NCBI GenBank assembly: GCA_002491115.1 | Contig: DKVI01000102.1 | Location: 1 to 32,123 of the forward strand | Origin: Lachnospiraceae bacterium UBA7182 | GTDB lineage: Bacteria > Bacillota > Clostridia > Lachnospirales > Lachnospiraceae | Reading direction: 5' to 3' | DNA length: 32,123 nt | Part shown: one piece after another, positions 1-6,987 of the stretch | How positions within the stretch are numbered: the first letter of the stretch is position 1 | Layout: every line of letters starts with the position of its first letter | Notes under the pieces: model-generated | Databases searched by the model: none | What the model saw: the letters and a program-made list of their open reading frames with translations, nothing else | What the model was told of the DNA's origin: nothing | Made by a program: the position numbers and the translations under genes

Positions 1-397
1 CTATTATAACACGGGCATCAATATGATCCGTCTGCAGACGCTTCAGTGATCCCTCCACAGAAGAACGGATCACTTCCGGGCGGGAATCCGGGATCAGCGG
101 ATGATTTACTTCCGAGCTCTCCATATCAAAGCGGATACCGAATTTACTTGCGATCTGCACATGATTCCGGATATCTGAAAGCGCCTCCCCCACCAGTTGC
201 TCGTTGGCATGGGGATCCTCCTGTGTGCCATATACCTCCGCTGTGTCAAAAAAAGTGTATCCCAGGTCATAGGCGCTTCGTATCATCTGTATCGCTTCTC
301 TGTGCTCTGTAGAAGCACCATAAGCATGGCTGAAACCCATACATCCAAGACCTACAGCTGAAACCTTCAGGCTGCTTCCCAACATTCTTTTTTCCAT
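1..397 (-). CDS. Aldo/keto reductase, N-terminal part (cut by window edge)
   Basis: This is the first 132 codons of an NAD(P)H-dependent aldo/keto reductase, a cytoplasmic TIM-barrel enzyme that reduces carbonyls. The N-terminus reads MEKRMLGSSLKVSAVGLGCM and continues with FFDTAEVYG, which carries the family's Asp and Tyr, and with IASKFG, which carries the Lys. The catalytic His would lie beyond the edge. The start at 397 is chosen because AAGGAGG lies nine bases upstream; two in-frame ATGs closer to it are too near. It is the third gene of an apparent operon after the shortened flavodoxin-type reductase and the DUF4405 protein. Oddly, the usual D-x-I-D-L-Y stretch reads DHID and then ARVII at the very edge, so the gene may be broken there, or the edge sequence may be unreliable. 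The family call is firm; the substrate is unknown. Confidence 0.85.
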   Translation of the reverse strand, partial: MEKRMLGSSLKVSAVGLGCMGFSHAYGASTEHREAIQMIRSAYDLGYTFFDTAEVYGTQEDPHANEQLVGEALSDIRNHVQIASKFGIRFDMESSEVNHPLIPDSRPEVIRSSVEGSLKRLQTDHIDARVII

Positions 398-411
398 TAT
401 CATCATCCTCC

Positions 412-1086
412 TTAAGACTTTTTCCGGATCTTTTTCAGGCCCGCTGCCAGATAATGTCCGATACACAGAAATAAACCCATGATTGCCATATAATCCAATA
501 CGAAAAAGAGCAGCGGCTCCTCAAAATCAAAAAATACAAATTGAATCTTCAAAAACAGATAACTGCCTGTTCCCCTTTTTTCAAACGCATACACGCCATA
601 GGCTGCAATCGCCAGGGCCAGCCCCCGCAGGCTCCATGTCCGTGCTGCAGAGGTTCTTTTTACAAATTTGCCCACCATGCCCATCATCATATTCCAGTGG
701 AAGCCCAGATGTAAAGACATCAATATAAATCCCCAGTAGGCAGAGAGCATATGCAGGTTCCTTCCCAGAGAACGTCCGCCCTGAACAGGCAAAAACGCCA
801 GAACATGTCTGGAAAGAATGACTCCGCTGACCATAGAACCGATCATGGTCAACAAAACGAAAAAGACAAGAACTGTCTGGGCGATACGGAATGGTGTGTA
901 TTTTCCCTTTCCTATATTTCCCCACCATTTCCGGTTCAGAATGTGATGCAGGAAAAACAGAACTGCCATACCGATCCCTATCCATTCATGGGCGGTCTGC
1001 CCCACCATTTCATAAGCCATAAGAAACAGCAGGGAGACTGTCATTGCAACATCTATCAGAATTTTCAACATCATCTTTGGTTTCAT
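412..1086 (-). CDS. DUF4405-type haem-binding-like membrane protein
   Basis: A 224-residue integral membrane protein with about six hydrophobic segments (roughly residues 8-26, 34-50, 71-92, 112-132, 150-168 and 192-215). Its histidines sit in or beside helices (H33, H47, H48, H94, H112, H126, H130), as in the cytochrome-b-like DUF4405 family. That family is known to occur near flavin-dependent extracytosolic electron-transfer proteins. A role in passing electrons across the membrane is inferred, not shown. The gene starts 58 bp after the flavodoxin-type reductase, and the aldo/keto reductase follows 14 bp after its stop, so the three are probably co-transcribed. The family call rests on helix pattern and His placement only. 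Confidence 0.7.
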   Translation of the reverse strand: MKPKMMLKILIDVAMTVSLLFLMAYEMVGQTAHEWIGIGMAVLFFLHHILNRKWWGNIGKGKYTPFRIAQTVLVFFVLLTMIGSMVSGVILSRHVLAFLPVQGGRSLGRNLHMLSAYWGFILMSLHLGFHWNMMMGMVGKFVKRTSAARTWSLRGLALAIAAYGVYAFEKRGTGSYLFLKIQFVFFDFEEPLLFFVLDYMAIMGLFLCIGHYLAAGLKKIRKKS

Positions 1087-1144
1087 GCAGATTCCTCCTG
1101 CCGCAGTTTTGTTATCAGCGATTTGCTTTTATCCTGCTCCACGC

Positions 1145-1672
1145 TTACCGGATAAAATTAGTGAAGACTGCCGGCTCCTGCTCCGGCACTGCCCCATGAA
1201 CCATGTTCCAGTACCGGGAAGATACCACCGGCATCTCCTGAATGGTAAAATACTTATTCATCTGGTCAAAGGCCGCCGTTGTTCCTGCACGGCGGGCAGA
1301 AAGGACAGCCGCAGCCGGTTTCATGTAGAAAGCCCTGTTTCCGTTTCCGCCCAGTTCCGAATAAAACAGCCGATCCATAAACGAAGTCATATTTCCGGTA
1401 ACTGCGCCATAATGTACCGGGCTTCCGAATACAAAACCGTCCGCCTCATACGCCTTTTCCCGGAAACGGTTCACTACATCATCAAACACACAGGCTCCCT
1501 TTTCCCTGCATTTCAGACAGGCGATACAGCCTCCCACCGGTTTATTCCCAATCCAGAAGATCTCCGTCCCAATTCCTTCTTTGTTGAGCGTACCTGCCAC
1601 CTCACAAAGCGCCGTATATGTGCATCCCTCCTTATGGGGTCCTCCATTTACTAAAAGAACTTTCATACCCAT
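1145..1672 (-). CDS. Flavodoxin-family NAD(P)H-dependent FMN reductase, internally shortened copy
   Basis: A 175-residue member of the NADPH-dependent FMN reductase/flavodoxin-like family. It opens with the phosphate-binding strand and loop MKVLLVNGGPHKEGCTYTAL, followed by GGCIACLKC and the FMN-contacting FGSPVHYGAV segment. It is a near twin of the 213-residue protein at 31040-31681, with about ten substitutions over the shared length. It lacks exactly 38 residues near the C-terminus: PEQ is followed directly by EPAVFTNFIR. The missing 114 bp in the twin lie between two near-identical 10-bp direct repeats (CCTGTTCCGG and CCTGCTCCGG), and only one repeat remains here at 1177-1186. The missing part is the C-terminal helical region, so this copy may be impaired although the frame is intact. 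An AAAGGA ribosome site precedes ATG 1672. It leads an operon with the DUF4405 protein and aldo/keto reductase. Confidence 0.85.
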   Translation of the reverse strand: MGMKVLLVNGGPHKEGCTYTALCEVAGTLNKEGIGTEIFWIGNKPVGGCIACLKCREKGACVFDDVVNRFREKAYEADGFVFGSPVHYGAVTGNMTSFMDRLFYSELGGNGNRAFYMKPAAAVLSARRAGTTAAFDQMNKYFTIQEMPVVSSRYWNMVHGAVPEQEPAVFTNFIR

Positions 1673-1710
1673 GCTTCATCCTTTCTATTTTCTATACTCC
1701 TGTTAAATTC

Positions 1711-1775
1711 ATTATAAGAAAAACGAAACCTCCGAAGAAGTCTCGTTTGGTTTTTCAGTATATACCTTTTCGTAT
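1711..1775 (-). promoter_or_regulatory. Promoter with LysR-type activator sites (regulon copy 1)
   Basis: Read on the minus strand, a GGTATA box (1761-1766, within ATAC-N6-GTAT, 1762-1775) is followed by 26 nt to the centre of a 28-bp imperfect dyad (1721-1748, loop TTCG), then 18 nt to a TATAAT -10 box (1711-1716). There is no good -35 box; the dyad occupies that position, as expected for an activator-dependent promoter. The GGTATA dyad is centred near -65 from the predicted start, the usual recognition position of LysR-type regulators. The same layout recurs at 31728-31792, 8989-9053 and 3103-3167. The dyad is followed by a short T run, so it might also act as a terminator for the gene upstream. 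Confidence 0.7.
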
Positions 1776-1854
1776 TAACTCTTATTTCAGTTTGTCTCCA
1801 GTATTTCGGTCCAGCTGATTTCCTGACTCTATATTGTGCACTTTTTCTAAAGCT

Positions 1855-3060
1855 TTACTTCACATTTTCCTGAATCCAGTTCTCAATATGATCGGCAATC
1901 ACATCATTGTTTAAATCCTGAAACATAAAATGGTCATTCCCGGTGATACCTTCCGCCGGCAGATCTACGACTGTGCAGTTTCCTCCCTGGGCCGTATAGG
2001 CTTCCGCAAAATCATAACATGTCTGGCGCATCATCTGCCACATTCCCGTTGCCTGGATTGCAGGATCCCCATTATCAATATAATCACCAAAATAGAATAC
2101 AACCGGAATATTTTTATCCGTGACTGCCTGATAATCTTCCGAATCTGCTGCAGGCGCTCCGCCCGGCTCGATGGCGATAATCGCTGCAATGTGATCTGTA
2201 TAATTTGCTGCCGTCCAGCCTGGTCCACCGCCCTGAGAATGGGTCACAAGGATAGAATCCCTGCCGGTTCTTGCATAAACTTCGTCAACCGTCGCTGCCA
2301 GCGCCTGCGCCACAGTTTCATTGTCAAAATCACCGCCCATGTCCGATGTCATCCCGGTATCTGGTGTCATCTGCCGGAAGAACTGATCCACGGATGCATC
2401 GTCATTCGGGAACTGGGAACCTTCATTTGCTACGGATTTTCCATTCTCCCAGCGGCCAATCCGAAATTGAGTATACCAACGCTGATCCAATGTTTTTGTA
2501 CTGATCTCACCACTGACGGAAGTAGCTCCTGCTTCTCCACGTCTGGGCTGATCAACCAGAAATACACCATGCCCTTTTCTCAGGAACATGTCCGACCAGC
2601 CTTCCCTGCCGTCCGGCGTTGTCATCCAGCCCATGCGGGATTGTCCATATCCATGCAGGAATACCATAGGCAGCCCCGTTTCGTCTTCGGGTATCTGATA
2701 AAGCACGTTGGCATGGTCTACATGGGCCGTCTGTCCGGCGCCCGTTTCCTCCCACTGGTTTTCCGGATCAAATATTCCATCCGAAGTCACCGTGATCCCG
2801 CCTGCGGAAAAGATACCCTGTTCTGCTATGACAAGTGCGCCTGTATCTTCTGTTGTATCAGACTCTGCTGCTTCATTATTATCCGGTTCCATTGAGTCAT
2901 CGGCAGCCTCATCCGTTGCTGTAGAATTCTCCTCTGCGGCAGTGGTATCCTCTTCTGCTGAAGAAGAATTGTTATCTCTTCCTCCATTCCCGCAGCCACT
3001 CATAAGAAGCATTCCGGCTGTAAGCAATGCCAGAAGGCTGATTACTCTTTTCTTTCTCAT
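1855..3060 (-). CDS. Alpha/beta-fold hydrolase lipoprotein
   Basis: A 401-residue exported lipoprotein. Residues 1-23 form a lipoprotein signal (MRKKRVIS, then a hydrophobic core and LMSGC, lipidated Cys23). An acidic Ser/Thr/Glu/Asp-rich linker runs to about residue 73, followed by an alpha/beta hydrolase domain. Visible active-site features are the oxyanion-loop motif FLHGYGQSRMGW (about 134-145), the nucleophile elbow THSQGGGP with Ser275, and GNDHFMF with His377 as the likely catalytic His. It should act outside the membrane on an ester or similar bond; the substrate is unknown. It has its own promoter (3103-3167) of the shared LysR-type layout, which groups it with the flavodoxin-type reductases and the alcohol dehydrogenase operon. 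A good GGAGG precedes the ATG. Confidence 0.85.
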   Translation of the reverse strand: MRKKRVISLLALLTAGMLLMSGCGNGGRDNNSSSAEEDTTAAEENSTATDEAADDSMEPDNNEAAESDTTEDTGALVIAEQGIFSAGGITVTSDGIFDPENQWEETGAGQTAHVDHANVLYQIPEDETGLPMVFLHGYGQSRMGWMTTPDGREGWSDMFLRKGHGVFLVDQPRRGEAGATSVSGEISTKTLDQRWYTQFRIGRWENGKSVANEGSQFPNDDASVDQFFRQMTPDTGMTSDMGGDFDNETVAQALAATVDEVYARTGRDSILVTHSQGGGPGWTAANYTDHIAAIIAIEPGGAPAADSEDYQAVTDKNIPVVFYFGDYIDNGDPAIQATGMWQMMRQTCYDFAEAYTAQGGNCTVVDLPAEGITGNDHFMFQDLNNDVIADHIENWIQENVK

Positions 3061-3102
3061 ATCTTTTCCTCCAATTATTTTTTATCCATATGAAATATCT
3101 GT

Positions 3103-3167
3103 ATTATAAACCTGTAGAAACTCCGTCAGAAGTTCCCTTTTGTTATCCAATATATACCCTATGGTGT
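3103..3167 (-). promoter_or_regulatory. Promoter with LysR-type activator sites (regulon copy 2)
   Basis: On the minus strand: GGTATA (3153-3158, within an ACC-N4-GGT dyad), 26 nt to the centre of GGAACTTC-TGAC-GGAGTTTC (3119-3134), 18 nt to TATAAT (3103-3108). Unlike the other copies, no T run follows the dyad, which argues that the dyad is a DNA operator and not a transcription terminator. It drives the alpha/beta hydrolase at 3060. Confidence 0.7.
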
Positions 3168-3208
3168 TCCGTTTTTTCCGTTTTCAATCAAATGGTGATT
3201 TTGTCTGT

Positions 3209-3409
3209 TTATTCTCTGTCTTCAGCCGGCAGCCTGGCATATTCCTCATCCGTGATACGCTCAAACCACTGAAGCCCTGTCTGTTCCGGATTTGTATTGT
3301 CAGCAATATGCGCAAATTCTGTGTCTGCGCTTCCTCCATGCCAGTGTTTCACACCAGGCTCAAAAACCACATAATGCAATTCCGGCGCTCCGGCTACATT
3401 GCCACTCAT
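3209..3409 (-). pseudogene. Cupin-domain protein remnant
   Basis: A 66-codon frame matching only the end of a small cupin of the kind often linked to carboxymuconolactone decarboxylases: FEPGVKHWHGGSADTEFAHI carries the second metal-binding motif, followed by a WFERITDEEYARL tail. Such proteins are normally about 130 residues or more, and the first half of the barrel with the first metal motif is missing. The frame has a GGAGG site and an ATG, so it may still be translated, but it cannot form a complete cupin. It lies among other remnants between the hydrolase and the EFR1 protein. Confidence 0.6.
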
Positions 3410-3421
3410 ATCCTTCCTCCA

Positions 3422-3880
3422 TCAATACACATAATCCGGTGCAAGCAGTGACATCAGTTCCCTGTCATGATGGTTGACCAGCTTTGATTCTGTATCCAGC
3501 AGCATGGTAGCCCCTTCCTCTCTGGTATATGGCATCCACTCAGGCAGCCCCTCGGCACTGGGGATACCGCTTTTCGCAAAGTTAATCCATGCCTGGCTGA
3601 TCTGGCTGGCCAGAGCCTCCTCCTCATCACCACCGCTTACATTGTAAAAGACATAGGGAATCTCTGCTCCTGCATTACAGAACGCAACCTTCCCTCCCTG
3701 TTCTCCTCTGAAAAAGAACAGCCCGGTATCCTCCTTCCATGGATCTGCCGCCTTTTCTTCTTCCGTATAGATATCATAAAAGACCTGATCCCCTTTTGCA
3801 GCCTGCTCTCCCAGACAGTTTACAATCTCAACCGTCTTATCCGGATTGATATAATGATACCAGGTCAGAATATCACCCAC
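3422..3880 (-). pseudogene. Type-B carboxylesterase C-terminal remnant
   Basis: A 152-codon frame, opening only with GTG, that corresponds to the last third of a type-B carboxylesterase (para-nitrobenzyl-esterase family, normally about 500 residues). The recognisable parts are AEIPYVFYN, SQAWINFAKSGIPS, LPEWMPYTREEGATMLLD and a C-terminal HDRELMSLL. The serine nucleophile region is absent, and the position of the catalytic His just before AEIP reads NAG, so it is inactive as an esterase. The EFR1 gene ends 12 bp upstream, where the missing N-terminal part should be. It is a decayed gene, probably with no function. Confidence 0.7.
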
Positions 3881-3892
3881 ATTCTCTGTCCT

Positions 3893-4672
3893 TCATCCCC
3901 GCCTGTTTTTCTGATCATTTTTTACCTTCTGGTTATATTTTTCAAAGGTATAACGGTAAACTCCCTGGGATTTGCTCCCGTATTCAATGGCTTCCACTGG
4001 GCAGCGATTGATACAGGCAGTGCAGACATAACATTTCTCTTTCACCCATACCGGATGTCCGTCCTGCATTTTCACCGCCTTTGCCGGACAAACCCTTTCA
4101 CAGAGGCCGCAGGATATACACTTATCTTCTGCTACATGGAAAGGCTCTGTGAAACTGCGTTTTTCCCGAAACAGGCCCAGCATCTTCTCTGAATTTTCTT
4201 CCGGGTTTTCACCTTCCCTGGATTCAAAAATCCCAATCTCTTTTGCCTTGATACGTTCAATAATTGCATCCAGTCTCTTTGACGCATCCCTCAGCTTTTC
4301 CAGTGTAGTTTCCTCTGTATCATAAGAAGAGCCGATTACGGTTGTATTATCCGGCATCAGCAATCCATATCCACTGTTTACATACATCCCTTCTCTTGAA
4401 AACCGCTGCATGGCGTGTCCTGTCACATTGCTGTAATTACAAACTGTAAATGTAAAAGCTCCATTTGACTTCAATTTCTGCGCAAACTCCGTAACAGGTT
4501 CCGGAGCCGCATAAGCATATACGGGAAACACAATGCCCAGATAATCCTTTTCCGTAAAATGGTATGCCTCAGGATCTGCATCTAAAAGATTTACAGCCTG
4601 ATCTTTTAAGGCCAATGCAATTTGTTCTGCTATCCATTTTGAATTTCCTGTACCTGTAAAATAAAATATCAT
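3893..4672 (-). CDS. EFR1-family flavodoxin-ferredoxin fusion
   Basis: A 259-residue cytoplasmic electron-transfer protein. Residues 1-145 are a flavodoxin-like FMN domain (MIFYFTGTGNSKWIAEQIA phosphate loop). Residues about 180-232 hold two [4Fe-4S] motifs: Cys185, 188, 191, 195 and Cys214, 217, 220, 224 (CISCGLCERVC and CYVCTACINRC). The start is ATG 4672, with GGAGG 11 bases upstream. The longer frame begins with TTG at 4693 and would place the ribosome site inside the gene. It follows a MATE remnant and precedes a carboxylesterase remnant, so it is the only intact gene in a decaying stretch. Its partner is unknown; by context it may supply low-potential electrons to neighbouring reductases. 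Confidence 0.85.
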   Translation of the reverse strand: MIFYFTGTGNSKWIAEQIALALKDQAVNLLDADPEAYHFTEKDYLGIVFPVYAYAAPEPVTEFAQKLKSNGAFTFTVCNYSNVTGHAMQRFSREGMYVNSGYGLLMPDNTTVIGSSYDTEETTLEKLRDASKRLDAIIERIKAKEIGIFESREGENPEENSEKMLGLFREKRSFTEPFHVAEDKCISCGLCERVCPAKAVKMQDGHPVWVKEKCYVCTACINRCPVEAIEYGSKSQGVYRYTFEKYNQKVKNDQKNRRG

Positions 4673-4751
4673 AAGTTCAATTACCTCCGGCAAAATCTAT
4701 ATTGCCCTGTCCATCCTGCATTTTCCTATTCATACCAAACAGATTCCCCAT

Positions 4752-4886
4752 CTATCCGATATAAAAGGTGTCAGCCAGATTGTAAACGATACTGACAATC
4801 TGGCTGATGATGGAGGGAATGGCCAGTGCCATAACTGCTTTATGCACCGGTGCCGTCTCAAATAGTTCTTTTTATTTTAATTCCAT
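4752..4886 (-). pseudogene. MATE efflux protein remnant (N-terminus only)
   Basis: The frame from ATG 4886 reads MELK, a TAA stop, then KELFETAPVHKAVMALAIP and SIISQIVSIVYNLADTFYIG, then TAG. This matches the first helix of the intact MATE protein at 19250-20650 (KLFEEVPVAKAVMTMSVP, IYNLADTYFVG). Everything after the first roughly 40 residues is gone and two stops interrupt the frame. It is a relic of a second MATE gene that once followed the alcohol dehydrogenase at 4915-6075. The perfect inverted repeat inside it is listed separately. Confidence 0.75.
4771..4807 (-). terminator. Perfect 13-bp inverted repeat, possible terminator
   Basis: TCAGCCAGATTGT (4771-4783) and ACAATCTGGCTGA (4795-4807) are perfect complements around an 11-nt loop. 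On the minus strand the stem is followed by CACC and then TTTT, a weak U tract. It lies 108 bp after the alcohol dehydrogenase stop and entirely inside the MATE remnant, where the same bases once encoded QIVSIVYNLAD. It may serve as a terminator for the alcohol dehydrogenase operon. Confidence 0.45.
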
Positions 4887-4914
4887 TCCATCCTTCTGTT
4901 TCCTGACCGGCTGT

Positions 4915-6075
4915 TTACAGACATTCCTCCAGGATCTCATAGATCTCTTCCCTGGACAGCTTTTTACAGCAGCCTGCTGTGATATTGCAGGTATCAGCCA
5001 CCTTTCTTAACATTTCTTTATCCGAGATGCCCATTTCACCGAGAGTAGAGGGCAGTCCGATCTCCCGGATAAAATCTGCCAGCGCCCGGATTCCTGCCTC
5101 CGCCAGCTCTTCCTCCGTCTTTCCTTCTGTCCGGATTCCCCATACCTGCTCTGCAAAACGGGCAAACTGCTTCACCCCGCCCTTATAGATGTGGCGGTAA
5201 AAAACCGGATGGATCACCGCAAGCCCCTGTCCGTGGTTGCAGTCTGTGTAGGCCCCCAACTGATGCTCAATCTGATGTGCCTGGAAGTCCGTCACTTTTC
5301 CGATTTTCAGGATCCCGTTTTCCCCCATGGCGGAAGCCCACATCAGCTCGCTCCTTGCTCCCATGTCCTCCATATTTTTCTTCAGTACACGGAGATTCCG
5401 GATCACATTGCGCATGACGGCTTCTGCGATCTCATCGGACAGGTTCAATTCCTCCGGCCGGCCAAAATAGGTCTCCATACAATGGCTCAGTGTATCGAAA
5501 GCGCCGGAAACAACCTGCTTTTCCGGAAGGGACATGGTATAGGCGGGATCCAGCACCGCAAAACGGGCGGAAGCGCCGAGAACTCCCGTCTTCTGTCTCG
5601 TCTCCTCGTTGGTGATCACGGCGCCGTTGTTCATCTCCGCACCGGTTCCGGAGGCTGTGACGACCGCACCCATAGGAAGATACTCCGTTGGATAGATATG
5701 GTCTGTGAACTCCATCTTCCAGATATCCTCTTCTGTCACTGCCTGAGCTGCTATGATCTTACAGCAGTCAATGACGGAACCGCCGCCTACAGCCAGGATG
5801 AAGTCCACCTTTTTCTCCTTTGCCAGCGCTGCGCCCTCCTGCACCTTCCGGTAAGTGGGATTGGGCATAATGCCTGAAAAGTCCACGATCTCTTTTCCCT
5901 GTTTCTTCAGATATCCGCAGATCTCGTCATATACGCCGCTCTTTTTCACAGAGCCGCCTCCATAAGCAAGCATCACGGTCTTTCCTGTTCCGGTCAGCTC
6001 ATGGGAAAGTGCTTTTTCTGCCGCTCCCTTCCCAAAGTATACCTTTGTCGGATACGAATAAATAAAATCGTTCAT
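4915..6075 (-). CDS. Iron-containing alcohol dehydrogenase (butanol-dehydrogenase type), copy 2
   Basis: A 386-residue cytoplasmic NAD(P)-dependent group III alcohol dehydrogenase that interconverts aldehydes and alcohols. The N-terminal dinucleotide domain shows AVGGGSVID (Gly97-Gly99). The metal site is formed by Asp194 and His198 (FDTLSHCMETYF), His267 (with His271 four residues on, HQIEHQ) and His281 (CNHGQGLAV). Its length is normal for the family. The start has AGGAGG eight bases upstream. It is clearly paralogous to the enzyme at 7762-8931 and is probably the last gene of the operon that begins there. A 37-codon unknown fragment lies between it and the preceding flavodoxin lipoprotein. 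The physiological substrate is unknown. Confidence 0.93.
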   Translation of the reverse strand: MNDFIYSYPTKVYFGKGAAEKALSHELTGTGKTVMLAYGGGSVKKSGVYDEICGYLKKQGKEIVDFSGIMPNPTYRKVQEGAALAKEKKVDFILAVGGGSVIDCCKIIAAQAVTEEDIWKMEFTDHIYPTEYLPMGAVVTASGTGAEMNNGAVITNEETRQKTGVLGASARFAVLDPAYTMSLPEKQVVSGAFDTLSHCMETYFGRPEELNLSDEIAEAVMRNVIRNLRVLKKNMEDMGARSELMWASAMGENGILKIGKVTDFQAHQIEHQLGAYTDCNHGQGLAVIHPVFYRHIYKGGVKQFARFAEQVWGIRTEGKTEEELAEAGIRALADFIREIGLPSTLGEMGISDKEMLRKVADTCNITAGCCKKLSREEIYEILEECL

Positions 6076-6099
6076 CTTGTTTTCCTCCTGTAAATAAAT

Positions 6100-6213
6100 T
6101 TATAAAGTTTTTACAGCCCACCTGGTGATCTCTTTTACCCTCTCCAGATATTCCGGGGTGTCATGGCAGGTGGAACTGGAAATACACTGTGTAAAGACCT
6201 CTGTTTCAGCTTC
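6100..6213 (-). pseudogene. Unrecognised 37-codon fragment in frame after a TAG stop
   Basis: The flavodoxin lipoprotein at 6214-6972 ends in TAG, and the same frame stays open for 37 more codons, beginning EAETEVFTQCISSSTCHDT and ending EITRWAVKTL, then TAA. No start codon lies near its beginning. The sister lipoprotein (6988-7743) ends naturally at the equivalent of the TAG, so this is more likely the tail of a lost gene than an extension. I do not recognise the family. Confidence 0.4.
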
Positions 6214-6972
6214 CTAATTTAACCCAAGGCTCTCTGCCCAGGAGATTACAGTCTCACGGCTCTCTGCTACATCATTTCTGGAGAGTGAGAGAGTATCGTC
6301 ACTCACATGAGCTTCGGGCTGCAGACTGGAGATGGTCTCCAGGGTATTGGAAAATCCGCTTCCTCCATGAGTCACAAAAGGAATGATTGTCTTTGCGCCA
6401 AAGTCATATTCTTCCAGAAAGCTGTAGACCGGCATGGGCAGGTCTCCCCACCAGTTAGGGAATCCCAGGATCACAGTTTCATACTGCTCAAAATTCTCTA
6501 CATGAGATGCCAAGACCGGGCGAAGATCTGCATCCTGTTCTTCTGCTGCCTGATCCACCAGCGGATCATGGTCCAGAGGATACTCTTCTACCGTCTCAAT
6601 GCGGAACAGATCGCCGCCAACCGCATCCTGGATCACTTCTGCCACATACTGGGTATTCCCCAGCTTTTCTTCTTCACTTACCACAATACTGGCCCCTGCC
6701 ACAGCATCCGCACCTTCTGTACTTACATCTTCTGGTATGGAAAAATAGGCGATCAGAATGCGGGAACCTGTCTGCGATGATGCCGCATCTTCCGGCGTAT
6801 TACTTTTTTCTGTCATGCTGTCTCCTGATTTTTCAGAGTTACTCTGTTCTTCTGTTGATGTAGGCACTGTATTTTCTGTATCTCTGTCTGGATCCGCATT
6901 TGATTCCGTGCCGCAGGCTGTAAGACTGAACGCCAGAACAGCAGAAAGTAAGATTGAAATCATCCGTTTCAT
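6214..6972 (-). CDS. Flavodoxin-domain lipoprotein A
   Basis: A 252-residue exported lipoprotein. The signal is MKRMISILLSAVLAFSLTAC with lipidated Cys20, followed by a Glu/Ser/Thr-rich linker to about residue 70. A flavodoxin-like domain starts at RILIAYFSIPEDV and includes ETVILGFPNWWGDLPMPVYS, the conserved FMN-site region of the long-chain flavodoxin_4 type, and FVTHGGSGFSNT. It should sit on the outer face of the membrane and bind FMN, possibly as an electron carrier. It starts 15 bp after the sister lipoprotein (6988-7743), within the alcohol dehydrogenase operon. The usual aromatic Tyr-Ser-Ala-Gly phosphate loop is altered to FSIPEDVST, so flavin binding may differ. Confidence 0.88.
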   Translation of the reverse strand: MKRMISILLSAVLAFSLTACGTESNADPDRDTENTVPTSTEEQSNSEKSGDSMTEKSNTPEDAASSQTGSRILIAYFSIPEDVSTEGADAVAGASIVVSEEEKLGNTQYVAEVIQDAVGGDLFRIETVEEYPLDHDPLVDQAAEEQDADLRPVLASHVENFEQYETVILGFPNWWGDLPMPVYSFLEEYDFGAKTIIPFVTHGGSGFSNTLETISSLQPEAHVSDDTLSLSRNDVAESRETVISWAESLGLN

Positions 6973-6987
6973 AAAAATCCTCCCTCC

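Noticed and set aside
1721..1748. TTCG-loop hairpin followed by a T run as a simple terminator
   Set aside because: Not excluded, but the exact 18-nt spacing to the -10 box in four promoters, one of them without a T run, fits an operator better.
1930..2895. Plus-strand open frame of 321 codons
   Set aside because: It lies opposite the alpha/beta hydrolase, is rich in Cys, Arg and His without domain structure and has no start signal.
6214..6216. TAG as a pyrrolysine codon
   Set aside because: The gene is not an MttB, MtbB or MtmB methyltransferase, the sister protein ends at the same place and no pyl genes are visible.
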